Assembly: GCF_040412425.1 (NCBI RefSeq)
Contig: NC_089768.1
Span: forward strand, 885,001 to 949,000
DNA from: Macrobrachium rosenbergii
Lineage: Eukaryota; Arthropoda; Malacostraca; Decapoda; Palaemonidae
Reading direction: 5' to 3'
DNA: 64,000 bases
This document shows positions 10,831 to 22,231 of this stretch, piece by piece. Positions within the stretch are counted from its first letter, which is position 1. Every line of letters begins with the position of its first letter. The notes beneath the pieces were generated by a model. It searched no databases. It worked only from the letters and a program-made list of their open reading frames with translations, and had not been told where the DNA came from. Both the position numbers and the translations under genes were made by a program.

Positions 10831-12344
10831 CTATCCAAGTTTGGAGACACACATACTGGGAGTTTGTGATTCTTGCATGTGGCGAACAGATCCACTTCCG
10901 GTTATGGGAGCATGTTGGCTATTGTTTGAAAAGAGTGTTGAGACTGTCGTTTTCCTTGATAGAGAGTCTGCTATTACATTGAGAGACCCTGTGAGGTGAA
11001 CTGCAGACAGGTGCCACTTCTTTACGTGTGCCATCTGAAGGATGGCTAGCATTATCATATTGAGAGGAGGTGAGTGTGATCCCAATCTCATGAAGTAGGA
11101 CGTTGCAGTTGTGTTGTCTAGAACAACAGAGTTATGTGTCTCTTCTGGAGATTTGAGTTTTTTGAGAGACAAAAAGACAGCCATCAGTTCCAAGAAATTG
11201 ATATGACAATTCCTCAGAGTAGCTGACCACCTCCCTGCCTCCTGACGATCCTCCCAATGTCCTCCCCAACCTGTCAACGAGGCATCTGTGTGTATTGTCA
11301 CTCATACAGATGGAGGAGTGAAGGTGATCTGTTTTACCAGAGATTCCTTCCAGGTCCAAGGCCGAATTATCTCCCCAACTTTCTGATTCTTTGGTGAGAT
11401 CGTTCTCGCATCTTTTTTCATGCATTTGATAGCCAGAATTTGTTCACTTTTTTCAGTTTCAATCTGAGTATTAGATCTATTACTGATGCAAACTGCAGCA
11501 GACCCACCATACGTTCTAATTGCCGTCTTGAAACTCTGGGCTGTGCCAGGAACCTTTTGAGGTTTTTCCTTGTTCTGTTCTGAGTTTTGATGGGGAGAGA
11601 CAACAGGCCCTGAAGATTATTCCAACACAGTCCCAGCACTGAAAGTGTCTGCTGGGCATGAGGTGGGATTTTTTCCAATTTATTATAAACTCTTTTGACT
11701 ATAGTCTGTTGACCACTGCTCTTAGGTTTTTCAAGCACTTTTCTTATGAAACCCCAGATTAACCAGTCATCTAGGTAAGCTATTAGTTTTATTCCTTCTT
11801 TTCTGAGTTCCCGGACAACTACCTTTGCTAATTTTGTAAAAATTCTTGGGGCAATATTTAGCCCAAAAGGCATGACGTTGAAGCTGTACGTATCTTTCCC
11901 TATATGGAACCCTAGGAAGGGGTGGAAGGGAGTGGTGATAGGGACTTGCCAGTATGCATCTTGCAGATCTATAGAAACTGTCCAAGTCCATTTTGGAATG
12001 ATTGAACATACTTGGGCAACGTTAGCCATCCGAAACTTTTGGCAAACAATGTGATTGTTCAGTGTTGATAGGTTGAGGATCACTCTTTGTTCGGAGGAAT
12101 CCTTTTTGGGAACACCGAAGAGACGTGCTTGGTGGCAAATATACGCATGTTTCTCTATGGCTTCCTTTAACAGGTCCTTCTGCAAGTAATCTTCCAGAGA
12201 GGGGTCTGGTTTTTTAAAGAACCCCTTTAAGGGTTGGGGGGGGGGATGAGACCATTTCCACCCCAGCCCGTTGAGAATAATGCTGTGGCCCCAAGGAGAA
12301 GACTTCCATTCCCTGTGGTGTCTTTGAAGCCGACCCCCAACCAA
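10831..12344 (-). pseudogene. DIRS-A reverse transcriptase and RNase H (frameshifted)
   Basis: The frame 12344-11418 (about 308 aa) is a DIRS-type reverse transcriptase. It shows LFGVPKKDSSEQRVILNLS, SIDLQDAYWQVPI with the first catalytic Asp, MPFGLNIAPRIFTKL, and AYLDDWLIWG with the Asp pair. After a frame change at about 11420, the frame 11301-10831 carries RNase H: HTDASLTGWGGHW, LELMAVFLSLKKL, VVLDNTTATSYF and SAVHLTGSLNVIADSLSRK. The tail (QTPSMCVSKLG) leads into the recombinase. The domains and catalytic residues are well preserved although the frame is interrupted, so the copy is moderately young. The + strand frames in this interval are shadows. Confidence 0.88.
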
Positions 12345-12826
12345 ACAATTCCTGTTGGTATCCCCCCTCTTCTTCTACCTTTTCCCTTGATAGGAATTGC
12401 GGACGTTGCTTTTCCTTTTCCTTTGTAAGATGGTTTTTGGACCTTGTGAAAAGGATGTCCTTCCTGATGTGGTTGTTGTTGTCCATTTGAAGGAAAACTT
12501 TTGGAGGTGACTGAAGTCTTTTATGATTTTTGATCAAAGCAAGCCTTTTTGGACTGGGTAAAGGGAAATTTTGGGTATTTTGTTTCCTTAATTCTCCTTT
12601 TCCCAGAAGAGCATACACTACAATTTTGTAGGTATGCTTGATTGTTGTGTTGAGTTACAACAGAATCCTCAAGCAGGTCCTCACAGCAGGGGTTAGACTG
12701 TAATAAAACAGTCACATTGGGATGTGACTTGTTGGAGCCTTCCAAAGTTTCCATTCGTGCTTTTATGCGCCAGTCTAAAAAGTCATAGGGTGCTTCCCGT
12801 AGGGTTCTCATAAGACTTTTAGCCAC
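12345..12826 (-). pseudogene. DIRS-A ORF1 (gag-like) remnant
   Basis: Two overlapping minus-strand frames (12826-12521 and 12618-12214) carry a hydrophilic, Lys/Ser/Pro-rich protein with a segment MAKSLMRTLREAPYDFLDW. The following sequence runs toward the RT start, as the C-terminus of DIRS ORF1 does. Most of ORF1 is missing compared with DIRS-B, explaining the 4.1 kb length. No zinc knuckle is visible. Confidence 0.5.
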
Positions 12827-12930
12827 AACAGCAAAAATTGTCCTGGAATGTTCTGGAAGCCTTTTTTGGCAACTTCTAGCATGGAGGGGTAACTCCTTGA
12901 GGATGAAACAAGCGACTACACTATAAAAAA

Positions 12931-13227
12931 ATGTTAATTTTCTGCCTAAAAATGCCTTTATTTTTTCATGTTCACATTAATGTTAGAGACCATATTTCAA
13001 AATATGTTATTTTATCAAATACAGTTTATGACAGTCCTAACAGACTTAATGATATTAAAGACTCAAGTGGTATTGTAGCTGCCTAAACCCCGTTAAGTGT
13101 CTCTTAAAGGTTGGTATTAAAAATTTTAATATTTATATGCAGATATAATGCAGTAGTGTTTGATGCCATGACTTAATGTTGCAAAGTATAAGAAATTTAA
13201 TGTCATAAAAAATTGTTTTAATTTCAG
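12931..13227 (+). other. Intron 3' end before a URB2 exon
   Basis: AT-rich DNA ending in the acceptor tttaatttcag. No other feature is seen. Confidence 0.5.
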
Positions 13228-14088
13228 GAAGACGATGAGTCCCGTGAAACTGCTTTTGAGCATTTATCGTCTTGGATACTGAAATTCTTGAAGAAAGCAG
13301 ACATGGCTACTATTCAACCACCTACTGCTGCTTCACTCCTAATTGCGCACACTATTATTTTGTCAGAAGAAGCAAAGAATTTGAGAGATATACAAAACCC
13401 TGCTTCTCAGCAAGATTCAGAAAAAGAAGGGCAAACTGAAATTCATAATACTGCAGAAGTTAAGCGTAGTAAAAAGAAAACCCCAAAGTGTATGAAACTT
13501 CTTGACCATAGTTTAAAGCTCTGTGAATTGTGCGTATTAGGCAATAATGCATATTTAGTAGAGCACGCTTTAAATTTTTATCAAAAGCTTGGGGAACATT
13601 ATTCTGTACTATGTTCTTATCTGCCTGTGGATTTTTTCAAAGCTAATTGGGTAATTTTGTGTAATGAGAATCTTTGGTTAAAAAACAGTGAATTGAAGCA
13701 GGTACTACAATCCTGTCTGAATTCTCTAATGCTCATAGCTACTGATGATGAATTTGAAAATGTGCTTAAAAAGCTCATTAGAGATACTCAGATATTGACA
13801 AATATTTCTCATACACTCACAATTTGGCAGATAGTAGTATCATCAAAACTAGACCGAAAGAAGGTTATTATGAAACGTGTTGCTGAAGAACACTTAACCA
13901 TATTGCTCATAAACTTGGTGACTTTGAAGAGTTCAGATATGTCTTCAGATGCATTGCTTTCAGTAGTTGAGACACTGCAAGTGATAGTCAAGAGCCATTC
14001 CATGATGTCAGCACAGAGCAGGGGGCTTTTTATGAAACTTTGCACATCTTTACCCCTATTACAGTTGCCACTCGGGTATTTCTACAAG
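13228..14088 (+). CDS. URB2: URB2-like protein, internal exon
   Basis: This 861-bp exon (287 codons, phase 0 at both ends) has an acceptor in tttaatttcag (ends 13227) and donor gtgagt at 14089. It opens with an acidic stretch, EDDESRETAFEHL, followed by helical sequence, a lysine-rich patch (KRSKKKTPKCMKLL) and long Leu/Val-rich helices. The frame runs on past the donor to 14178, but that tail is intron read-through. It joins in frame to the preceding exon ending VAE. It has no recognisable catalytic motif, as expected for a scaffold-like ribosome assembly factor. The minus-strand reading frame inside 13809-14045 is a shadow. Confidence 0.75.
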
Positions 14089-14740
14089 GTGAGTGCCATC
14101 ATTTATTTATATTCTCTCCAGGGTTCAGGTAATATTTATTATAGTAATCTCTTTATCCATATTAATTACATGTGGTAAGGTTGTGATGGTGGTGGTTATT
14201 ATTATTATTTTTATCATATTCATGGGTAAACTACATTATTTATTCTAAAGGAGGTAGCTCCAGAGGAAAATGAGACTACGGATGCGGGAAGATTGAACCT
14301 CCATTAAAAAAAAAATTTTTTTTACAGGCTTATTGCTACTTAAACACCACAGACACTCTATCAACGGTATGGTGATCCCATTCCGGACTTATTGATAGCA
14401 TGTAATTCACCTCAGTTTTACATGAACTCACATATCCTATTGTCTACAGATCTTCCTCCTCTTTTACAATTATAGTGAATTTTACACTTTTAATGGCCAC
14501 CCTAATAATTATACTTTCATGAAGAAGAGTTGGTTTGGCATTTCTTTCACAGATTCCAGCTCATCTTCGTAGGTTTTTACTCTGCTTCAAACCTTTTGCC
14601 GTTCTCCCACACGCTCATCTTATCTCATCTGCCCCATTCATTCTAAAGTTATAAGAGTGAACCTTTTACATTCTTCCATCATTCAGGTATCACTTCTTCC
14701 TCTTGACCACAATTTTACATCCCCATAACCTTACACTACC
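14089..14740 (+). other. Start of intron, unassigned
   Basis: AT-rich intron after donor gtgagt. I see no gene or known repeat, apart from short ATT runs. Confidence 0.4.
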
Positions 14741-14900
14741 CATACAATGCATAGACCTTTTATTTCACAAATACAGGTACATACAATGCACAGACCTCTT
14801 ATTTCACCAATACAGGCACACAGTCCTTTGTCCGAAATCCTCGGGGCCAGATGTGTTTTGGTTAAGGGAAATTTTCAGATTTGAGAACTGTGCGTAGTCA
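14741..14900. repeat. Short tandem duplication and possible Tigger-like end
   Basis: A unit of about 39 bp (acaatgcatagacc...atacagg) is repeated twice at 14741-14820. The next bases (cagtcctttgtccgaaatcc, then cggggccagatgtg) look like the end of a Tigger/pogo-type transposon, but I find no matching opposite end. Confidence 0.35.
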
Positions 14901-15936
14901 GGAGCATAATCAAACATCACTACTGCAGCAAAAGCATTTTTTATTCCTTTTTTAGTGTTTTTTTATTATAGTTATTTATTCATTATAGTTTATTATTATT
15001 TGTATTAATATACTGTTAAATGAATGTGAGATAATAGATCATCAGTAATAAAATAGTGGGACAATTAAGACCATACGTTCGCGAACACATTTTGTTTTCA
15101 ACAAAAACATTCCGTAAAACGCAAAAATATACATGATCAAAATAATTGTAACTCAACTTGTGAATTTTAGCGATAAGTAAGACTACAAAATGCATTTCAT
15201 CATATCGATCATGGAGAAGGTTGTTCTTTATTGTTACTAACGTCGTCATCAGTTTGCGGTTGTACATTTCAGGGTGGCCCAGGAACAGGGTTCGCAAGTG
15301 ATGATGCATCACTACGACAGTGTGCGGGATTCTTCATACCACTATATTAAAGTTAAAATTATTGTTAAATTCTTGTTTTCACGAAGAAATATTAATATAA
15401 AGCAAATTATTGAGTAATTTTTGCCATCAGTAGTCAGATAATCACTATCATGGCAACATTCAAACTTAGTGCCGTACACACAATTTGTGATCGAAATATG
15501 TCTATAAATAGAACAGAAGTAGAGGGCTGTCATTGGCTAACAGATCTCCATGGCAACCAGTCAGCCAATCAGGTTTTAGCTGTATTCTGCCTGAGAAAGA
15601 ACGTTTTGCTCACATGAAGCTAACGATGACCTGAGTGAGTGTGTTTTGAATATAGTATGTAGTTTTTAATAGTGTGCGTACTTTACTGATTACATGAAGA
15701 ATATAATGAATTCCTTCCCATTACTTTTAATCTCTCAAGGAATGTTAATCCATTTCTGTTTCCTGCTGGTCACACCCTTTATAGTCCACGCAACTGACAA
15801 AACCAAAATTTATACAGTGCTTCCCCATTTTTACATGGGCATAAGTTCCAGAACCTACTGCAGAAATGCAAAAATCCTCTCTCATATCGCTTATAACTTC
15901 CGAATACCTTGTACCCCATAAACTAAAATGCTTATA
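14901..15936. other. Unassigned intron sequence
   Basis: AT-rich sequence with short open frames of no recognisable family and no repeat boundary I can define. Confidence 0.4.
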
Positions 15937-16301
15937 CAGGCGGTCCCCGTTTTGCGACGGGGGTTCCGTTCTTGCGCCGCGTCGTAACCCGAAAATCGTC
16001 GTAAGCCGGAAAATCGTCGAAAATCGTCAAAAATCATAAGAAAACCTTACTTTTAATGCTCTGGGTGCATTGAAAACGATGTAAACTGCATTATTATTGA
16101 GTTTTACATCAAAAAAACCTTCAAATTATGATTATTCTGCCGTTTTGGGGCCATATTTCTTCCGTCGGATCGGCGTACGATGCGTTGTAACCCCGGAACA
16201 TGCGTCGTAAGCCGGGAAATAATTTCTGATGAATATATTTGAAAAGCGTCGTAACCTCGGAACGTTGTAAGCCAGAACCGTCGTAAACCGGGGACTGCCT
16301 G
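15937..16301. mobile_element. MITE-A, full-length copy
   Basis: TA, then CAGGCGGTCCCCG at the left and GGGGACTGCCTG, TA at the right: 365 bp with no ORF. The two ends are strongly self-complementary (cgtcgtaa motifs), and the copy is nearly colinear with 17350-17714 in the opposite orientation. Confidence 0.82.
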
Positions 16302-16405
16302 TAATTGCCTATTTTAACATTTCACTGCTTAATTTGAAATTTCAAACAAAAATATACCTTACATTATCATACTAAAACAATTTAATATCATTTCAAACAA
16401 AAATA

Positions 16406-16769
16406 CAGTAAACCCCCTGTATTCGCGGGGAATGCGTAGTGCAACCCCCTCCCCTCCCGGCGTATAGCTAAAATCTGCGAATACTTAAAACCCCTATAAG
16501 AGCACTTAGAACTGCCTATTTTGATACTTTAAACACAAGAAAAACCCTCTAAAAATGCTTATACCTGAGTATTTTAATAGTTTTATCACAAAAAGTACAT
16601 TTAGTCATGAAAATTATATGAAAATACAGTAATTATTGAATATTTCTCAGTGAAAAACACAGCGAATGGGCAAATTTTCCGTGAATAATAGGTAGATACG
16701 TTCCACAGAGAAATCCGTGAATACGTGAGTCCGCAAATCGTGAGAATACGAATACGGGGGGGTTTACTG
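16406..16769. mobile_element. MITE-B, full-length copy
   Basis: TA, CAGTAAACCCCCTGTATTCG at the left; cgggggggtttactg, TA at the right: 364 bp. The CAGT terminus, TA target and lack of an ORF point to a non-autonomous pogo/Tigger-type element (inference). The interior is diagnostic: tgagtattttaatagttt and atttagtcatgaaaat. Confidence 0.82.
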
Positions 16770-17164
16770 TACACCCCAAATCATCATCCCAAAACACCCA
16801 AAGTAACCTTACATTACAGTAATCTCCTACTACTACTCTTAAGTAGGCTATATAAACCCCTTAAAACACTTATACCTGCCTATTTTAACAGTTCATCATC
16901 AAATTTGACAGTTCAAACAAAAATATAGCTCAGACTAATATCATTTCAGTCATGTCGCAAAATTAAGTTCAAGCCTACAACTGTTATTCAGACATGCACA
17001 GTTTCTTTGGCCTACGTAACTTTGTGCATCGTTCTGCTCATATTGTATGTAATAATGCACTGGGCGTTTATTTTACATATATTTTCCTGTGTTGTAAGAT
17101 GATTTTGAAATGATATTTACTGTACGTCATGTTAGTATTTTTGTGATTACATAAAAATACGATA

Positions 17165-18240
17165 TATTTATGATAAAAAAATTATTTACTATGGTAAGTT
17201 GTTATTAATCTTTAAAATTATATTATTAATCTCATTGCAAAGTGATCTTAAACATTTTACCCTTAAAAATATATGTGTACGAGAGAGAGAGAGAGATTTC
17301 AGTGTCATTTGTAGCTATTTTATTTAACCATCAAATGGGCAACATAATACAGGCAGTCCCCGGTTTACGACAGGTCCGGCTTACGACGTTCCGAGGTTAC
17401 GACGCTTTTCAAATATATTCATCAGAAATTATTTCCCGGTTTACGACGCATGTTCCGGGGTTACGACGTGTCGTACGCCGATCCGACGGAAGAAATATGG
17501 CTCCAAAACGGCAGAATAATCATAATTTGAAGGTTTTTTTGATGAAAAACTCAATAAAAATGCAGTTTACATCGTTTTCAATGCACCCAGAGCATTAAAA
17601 GTAAGGTTTTCTTATGATTTTTGACGATTTTCGACGATTTTCCGGTTTACGACGATTTTTGGTTTACGACGCGGCGTAAGAACGGAACCCCCGTCGTAAA
17701 CCAGGGACTGCCTGTAATAATAATGAATAATAATAATAACATACTGTAATTTAAAAATTTATGCATTTCTATAGTAAATTGTGTTTAATTTAAAAAAAAA
17801 CAAATAAATTTTCCCAATCTTTTCAACTCTCGTATTGAGGGGGGGAGGTAGGACCTGTCATATGTGTCAAATATATGACTGCAGAGTTGTGGTCAGATAT
17901 TTGACATATATGACAGGTCCAACCTCCCCCTCCCCCAATTGAGAGAGTTGGAAAAGATTCGGAATATGTATTTGTTTAAAATCAAACATAATTTTTTATA
18001 GAAATGCATAAATTTTTAAATTACAGAATGTTGTTATTATTATTATTATTATTTTTATTGTTATTATTATAATGTTGCCCATTTGGTGGTTAAATGAAAT
18101 AGCTACAAATGATACTGAAAAATCTCTCTATCCCTCTCTCTCTCTCTCTTGTACGTATATATTTTTGAGGGTAAAATGTTTAATGTGACTTTGAAATTAT
18201 AATATTTCAAAGATTAATAACAACTTACTGTAGTAAATAA
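17165..18240. repeat. Large foldback (hairpin) element
   Basis: The left arm (about 17165-17875, minus an inserted MITE) and right arm (about 17890-18240) are inverted copies. Matching blocks include gttattaatcttt, cattttaccct, the gagaga tract, catttgtagctatttt, aaatgggcaacat, atttatgcatttctata and gacctgtcatat. The short centre lies near 17880. There is no ORF. The right arm is followed to 18340 by a partial repeat of its own inner part. Confidence 0.72.
17350..17714. mobile_element. MITE-A inserted in the left arm of the foldback
   Basis: TA, CAGGCAGTCCCCGG to cagggactgcctg, TA: 365 bp. The right arm of the foldback has no copy at the matching place, so this insertion is younger than the foldback. 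Confidence 0.82.
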
Positions 18241-18351
18241 TTATTTTGTGTTTAAAGTTAAACATAATTTACTACAGAAATGCATAAATTTTTCAGTTAC
18301 AGTATATTATAATTGTTATTATTATTATTATTAATATTTGAAAGTTACTTA

Positions 18352-18529
18352 TCCCTTAAATGCCGACTGGACGTATCATAAGTCGACAAAAATTGTCTGT
18401 CGGGTGACGAGTGGACATACTGTACGTCGACTACAAAAAATTTCAACCTTCGGTCAACTTTGACTCGACCGAAATGGTCGAAAAACGCAATTGTAAGCTA
18501 AAACTCTTACATTCTAGTAATATTCAATC
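18352..18529. mobile_element. MITE-C end fragment, truncated by DIRS-C1
   Basis: It begins CCCTTAAATGCCGACTGG and continues colinear with the inverse of the MITE-C right end (gacgtatcataagtcgac, then cttcggtcaactttgactcg). It stops at about 18530, where the DIRS-C1 terminus starts. The remainder is not found on the other side. Confidence 0.65.
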
Positions 18530-18589
18530 ATTTACGCAGAACAAACCTTGGTCTTAACATTAGGATAAGGACAGGTTCTAGAGACAGAG

Positions 18590-19050
18590 TGGTCTCTGCA
18601 CCAGGAGGTGGCAGACAGGCTTTTTCATCTGTGGCGAAGACCAGTGATAGACCTCCGTACGACGAGGTTCAGCAGAAAGCTAGCGGTCTATTGTTCAGTA
18701 GTTCCAGATCTCTTAGCCGTGGCAGAGGACGCCCTTCAACATCCTTTGGAGAACCTGGACATCTACGCCTTTCCCCCCCTTTTGCCTGATCTGTCAAGTC
18801 CTGAACAGGATCATGATTTCCCAGAATCTCAGAATGATCCTTGTACAGAAGCTCCTTTATGGTCTCAAGTAGAATGGTACCAGGAATTTCCAACGCTGCG
18901 CTCAGTGGTTCTGAGAGAAATACCCCCGTGGCACAATCTTCTCTGTCAACCTCATGTAGAGCGATACCATCAATCGGCAACATCCCTATCTCTTCACGGC
19001 TGGAGACTATCCAGTATCTCCTGTGATCGAAAGGCTTTTCTCTTAGAGCA
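18590..19050 (+). pseudogene. DIRS-C1 RNase H C-terminus and linker (decayed)
   Basis: The translation reads EVADRLFHLWRRPVIDLRTT, then SVVPDLLAVAEDALQHPLEN and LDIYAFPPF across frame changes. This is the linker that follows RNase H in DIRS pol proteins; the equivalent in DIRS-B is QVDLFATESNFKLPCYV followed by FPPINLL. Stops and shifts occur throughout. Confidence 0.6.
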
Positions 19051-20090
19051 GTGACACAGTTGTATGGTTACCTCAGAAAGTCTTCTTCAACAGTGTATCA
19101 AGGGAAATGGGCCATCTACTGTGATTGGTGTCATCGACGGGGTATCTCTCCACTCGGAGCCTCTATTCAGCGGATAGCTGATTTTCTGATGTTCCTCAGA
19201 ACAGAAAAACACCTCTCTGTTTCTGCTATTAAGGGCTGTAGGGCTGCCTTGGGATTGGTTCTTCGTTTGAAAGACGTGGGCATACCTACACCTTGGGAAA
19301 TCTCTATGCTGCTCAAAAGTTTTGAACAGACTTGTTCTCCTAGAGCACTAAAGCCCCCTACCTGGGATCTGACTCTGGTGCTAAGTAGTCTCACTCGAGC
19401 CCCATACGAACCGCTGCGTTGCTCATCGGACAGGAACATGATCCTCAAGACGGTTTCCTTCTAGCCTTGGCTTCTTCGAAGAGGGTGGGCGAACTCCATG
19501 GCCTAGCTTTCGTTGTTAAACATACCAGGGGTTGGAAGTCAGTAGCGTTTGAATTTGTCCCGGAATTCGTGGTTAAGACTCAAAACCCCTCAGTTCATAA
19601 TGGTAGGTTTACCTCCTTTTCCATCCCTTCCCTTAGGGATTTTGTTAATGACGATCCAGATGAATTGCTCCTTTGACCCGTCAGAGCACTGTGACACTAT
19701 CTAAAAAGAACTCGACATCTCAGGTCGGGATGCCGAAGACTTTTTGTTAGCACAGGCCAGATCAGGAAAGAAGAGTCCAAGAATACTATTTTGTTTTGGC
19801 TTCGTGAAGTGATTAGGCATGCCTACCCCTCATCTTCATTGTCTACTGCCAGTACTGTGAATGCAAGAGCACATGACGTTAGAGGACCAAGCTCCTCCTT
19901 GGCATTCAAGAAGAACTTATCTGTTCATAGTACCCAGAATGCTGTTCTTGGCTCCGCGAAACCACGTTCACTTCCTTCTACCCGAAGGACGTTGCCCACA
20001 GGTCCTGGGACTCTTTTTCCGTGGGTCCAGTGGTGGCTGCTCAACAAGTTGTGTAGCTCATCAAGTGCCCCTAGTGGGACAGTTTTGTAT
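19051..20090 (+). pseudogene. DIRS-C1 tyrosine recombinase (frameshifted)
   Basis: Three overlapping frames make up the enzyme. The first (19051-19464) has the core-binding domain (YQGKWAIYCDWCH, FLMFLRTEKHLSVSAIKGC). The second (19419-19676) has the box I arginine in ALASSKRVGELHGL. The third (19791 on) has the H-x-x-R motif in NARAHDVRGPSSSLAFKK. The catalytic tyrosine lies in yet another frame, at about 19950-19990, as WLRETTFTSFYPKDV. All signature residues can be located, but at least three frameshifts separate them. It is of the same lineage as the recombinase at 57559-58578. Confidence 0.8.
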
Positions 20091-20559
20091 CTTGCCGAAG
20101 ATGATGGTATGAAAGCGAGAATGATTGAAATGACTGGTCTCTTTTCTTTTCCCCCTTTTTCTTTCCTCTCTGCTTACGGGCAGTAAGAAGATGGTTCCGT
20201 CATACGCTGGAACAGGCCATATACAAGTGAGCATAGTAGCCTTACTGGTTTGTTTTTATTCTACACGAATATACCTAGCAGTAGCAAACCCTTCCTCTCT
20301 CTAGCAAGGAGAGAGAGGAATGATAACAAACACTTATAGGTGGCTACCTTAGTTTGTTATCTAAACCGATATAGCTCTCTAACTTCCTCTGATGCAGTGA
20401 ATTGCTGCATTGGACTTAGCCCAGTAATCTGACTGTTCAGTACCCATGTATGTAACGGATCAGAGGCTTAGGTCTCTTCCTTTGAATTCTCTTATTCAGG
20501 AAGTATGACGGGGTGTGCCAAAACTCCAGTCGGTTTAGGATTCTCTTACCTCCCACCAA

Positions 20560-20680
20560 GAATGAGTCTATCCTAATGTTAAGACCCAGGTTTGTTCTGC
20601 GTATGAACAAACGACGATTTAAATTCATTTGTATTTTTCATAGCTAACAAACCTGCAGTCTTAACATTTACTGCCCACCC
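20560..20680 (+). repeat. Internal complementary region of DIRS-C1
   Basis: The first half (tatcctaatgttaagaccc, aggtttgttctgcg) is the inverse of the left terminus. The second half (catttgtatttttcatagc, taacaaacctgcagtctt) is the inverse of the right terminus. Confidence 0.72.
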
Positions 20681-20898
20681 CTAGCCGCCCCTCTTTCAGT
20701 TAATGTTGGGCTGGAAGAAAACTGATATGTCATGGGGTTGAGACAAATGACAAATGCCAGATGCCACCAATTCCTTGCACAAACAATTCTTGTTTTTATT
20801 TTTACTGGTTTAGAGCTGGCACCAAAAGATTTGTCTTAATGTTAAGACCGCAGGTTTGTTAGCTATGGAAAATACAATTTAAGTTAAATTTGTCACAT

Positions 20899-21550
20899 TT
20901 TGAGGCAGTAACAGGGCATAGGCTTACACATCAAATTCTTATATTTTGAGGCGATGTCAGGGTATGGACATATGCATTAATTTCTTATTGCAAATAGTTT
21001 TCCACCCATATCCGTTGGAAATAGAGTAGTTTTTAATTATTATAGTAGCTCCGACCCCACGATATATAATGTAACTTTATATGCATACTGTACTGTGAAA
21101 TGTGCATGTATAAGCATGTGCATATACACATACAGTACATGTGTACTTGCATTGATGGCCATAGTAAATGTAAAGCCACTTATACCATAGAGGATAAAAG
21201 TAAAATTTGTGGGCATGTAGCTGATGGCACACGTAGACCATTCATAGGGCTATCACGGCCTTACACACAACGCAGTTAAATATACTGAAAATATGTTTAC
21301 AAAAAGAATAGCAAATTATATTACTGTTATGAGTAAATATAAGGTTGCTGTAGCATTTCTATGAAAATGAAGGCTATGGTAGGAAAGCATCATGAGATAC
21401 TTAATGAAATAAGAAAAAAATAAAAGATAGCTGAAAACATTATGTATGAGATGATCCAAACCAGTCTGTGAGTAGCCCATGATTCATTTGCTTTTGGGGG
21501 CATTCCTGTAGATTACCCTGTTGGAGAAAAGGATACATAAGTGTCAGTAA

Positions 21551-21588
<38 letters not shown>

Positions 21589-21906
21589 GGAGAATATTCT
21601 AGCATACACTGTATTCATAATGATCTCAATTACTTTTAATTAAAACAAATTACTAAATTTCAATTAACAATAGTAGGTAGATCATTCTTTACACCAGTAT
21701 TTTATGAATAGGTCTATGCTTATTCTGCAATGATAGGTTACCTTATGAAAAATTTTCAAAGACACTACAAACACCGTAACAGCAGCAACAAAAACAAGAA
21801 TAACCACAACAAGAACCACAATAAAATGGTTGAATATAAGATAGGCCCACAATCCAAACGTCATAAGCTGCGTAGACCGGCAAAAAGACAGGACATTATA
21901 GGTCTA
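20899..21906. other. Unassigned intron sequence with a (CT)n run
   Basis: AT-rich, no gene. A (CT)n microsatellite lies at 21553-21586 and an AAC/AAN-rich patch at 21770-21830. Confidence 0.4.
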
Positions 21907-22231
21907 CAGTAAACCCCCTGTATTCATGGGGATGCGTACCCCCCCACAAATAGCTAAAATCCGCAAATACTTAAAACCCCCCTAAAAACACTTAGAACTG
22001 CTTTTTTCGATAGTTCAAACAAAAAAAAACAAAACTAAAAATGCTTATACCTAAGTATTTTAATAGTTTTATCACAAAAAGTGCATATAGTCATGAAAAT
22101 GATATGAAATACAGTAATTAGTGAATCAGTGAAAAATACCATGAATGGGTGAATTTTCCACGAATAATGTGTATGTATGTTCCACAGAGAAATCCGCGAA
22201 TTGTGAGAGCGCGAAAACTGGGGGTTTACTG
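21907..22231. mobile_element. MITE-B, full-length copy
   Basis: TA, CAGTAAACCCCCTGTATTC at the left; ctgggggtttactg, TA at the right: 325 bp. It is colinear with 16406-16769 except for small deletions. Confidence 0.82.

Larger units (their letters stand above)
8854..12930 (-). mobile_element. DIRS-order retrotransposon, lineage A (4.1 kb, internally deleted)
   Basis: Inverted terminal repeats of about 75 bp (8854-8935 and 12868-12930) share cctcaag-aagttacccctcc and its inverse. An internal complementary region at 9225-9320 abuts the inverse of both extremities at aacctg|tttttt, as in DIRS1-type elements. On the minus strand, in order, come a gag remnant, reverse transcriptase, RNase H and a tyrosine recombinase. 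DIRS elements are thought to replicate through a circle primed at the ICR and integrate by the recombinase, normally without target duplication. ORF1 is mostly gone and the pol frame is shifted between domains, so the copy is not autonomous. Its 3' end abuts the tail of the fossil at 7380-8852. Confidence 0.85.
18530..20898 (+). mobile_element. DIRS-order retrotransposon, lineage C, deleted copy (C1)
   Basis: The left end (acgcagaacaaacc, gtcttaacattaggata) is the inverse of 20570-20605. The right end (gttaagaccgcaggtttgtt to aaatttgtca) is the inverse of 20617-20665. Those two inverses lie side by side, forming the internal complementary region. Only the RNase H tail and the tyrosine recombinase remain: gag and RT are deleted, since the left terminus passes almost directly into RNase H/linker sequence. 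Confidence 0.78.
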
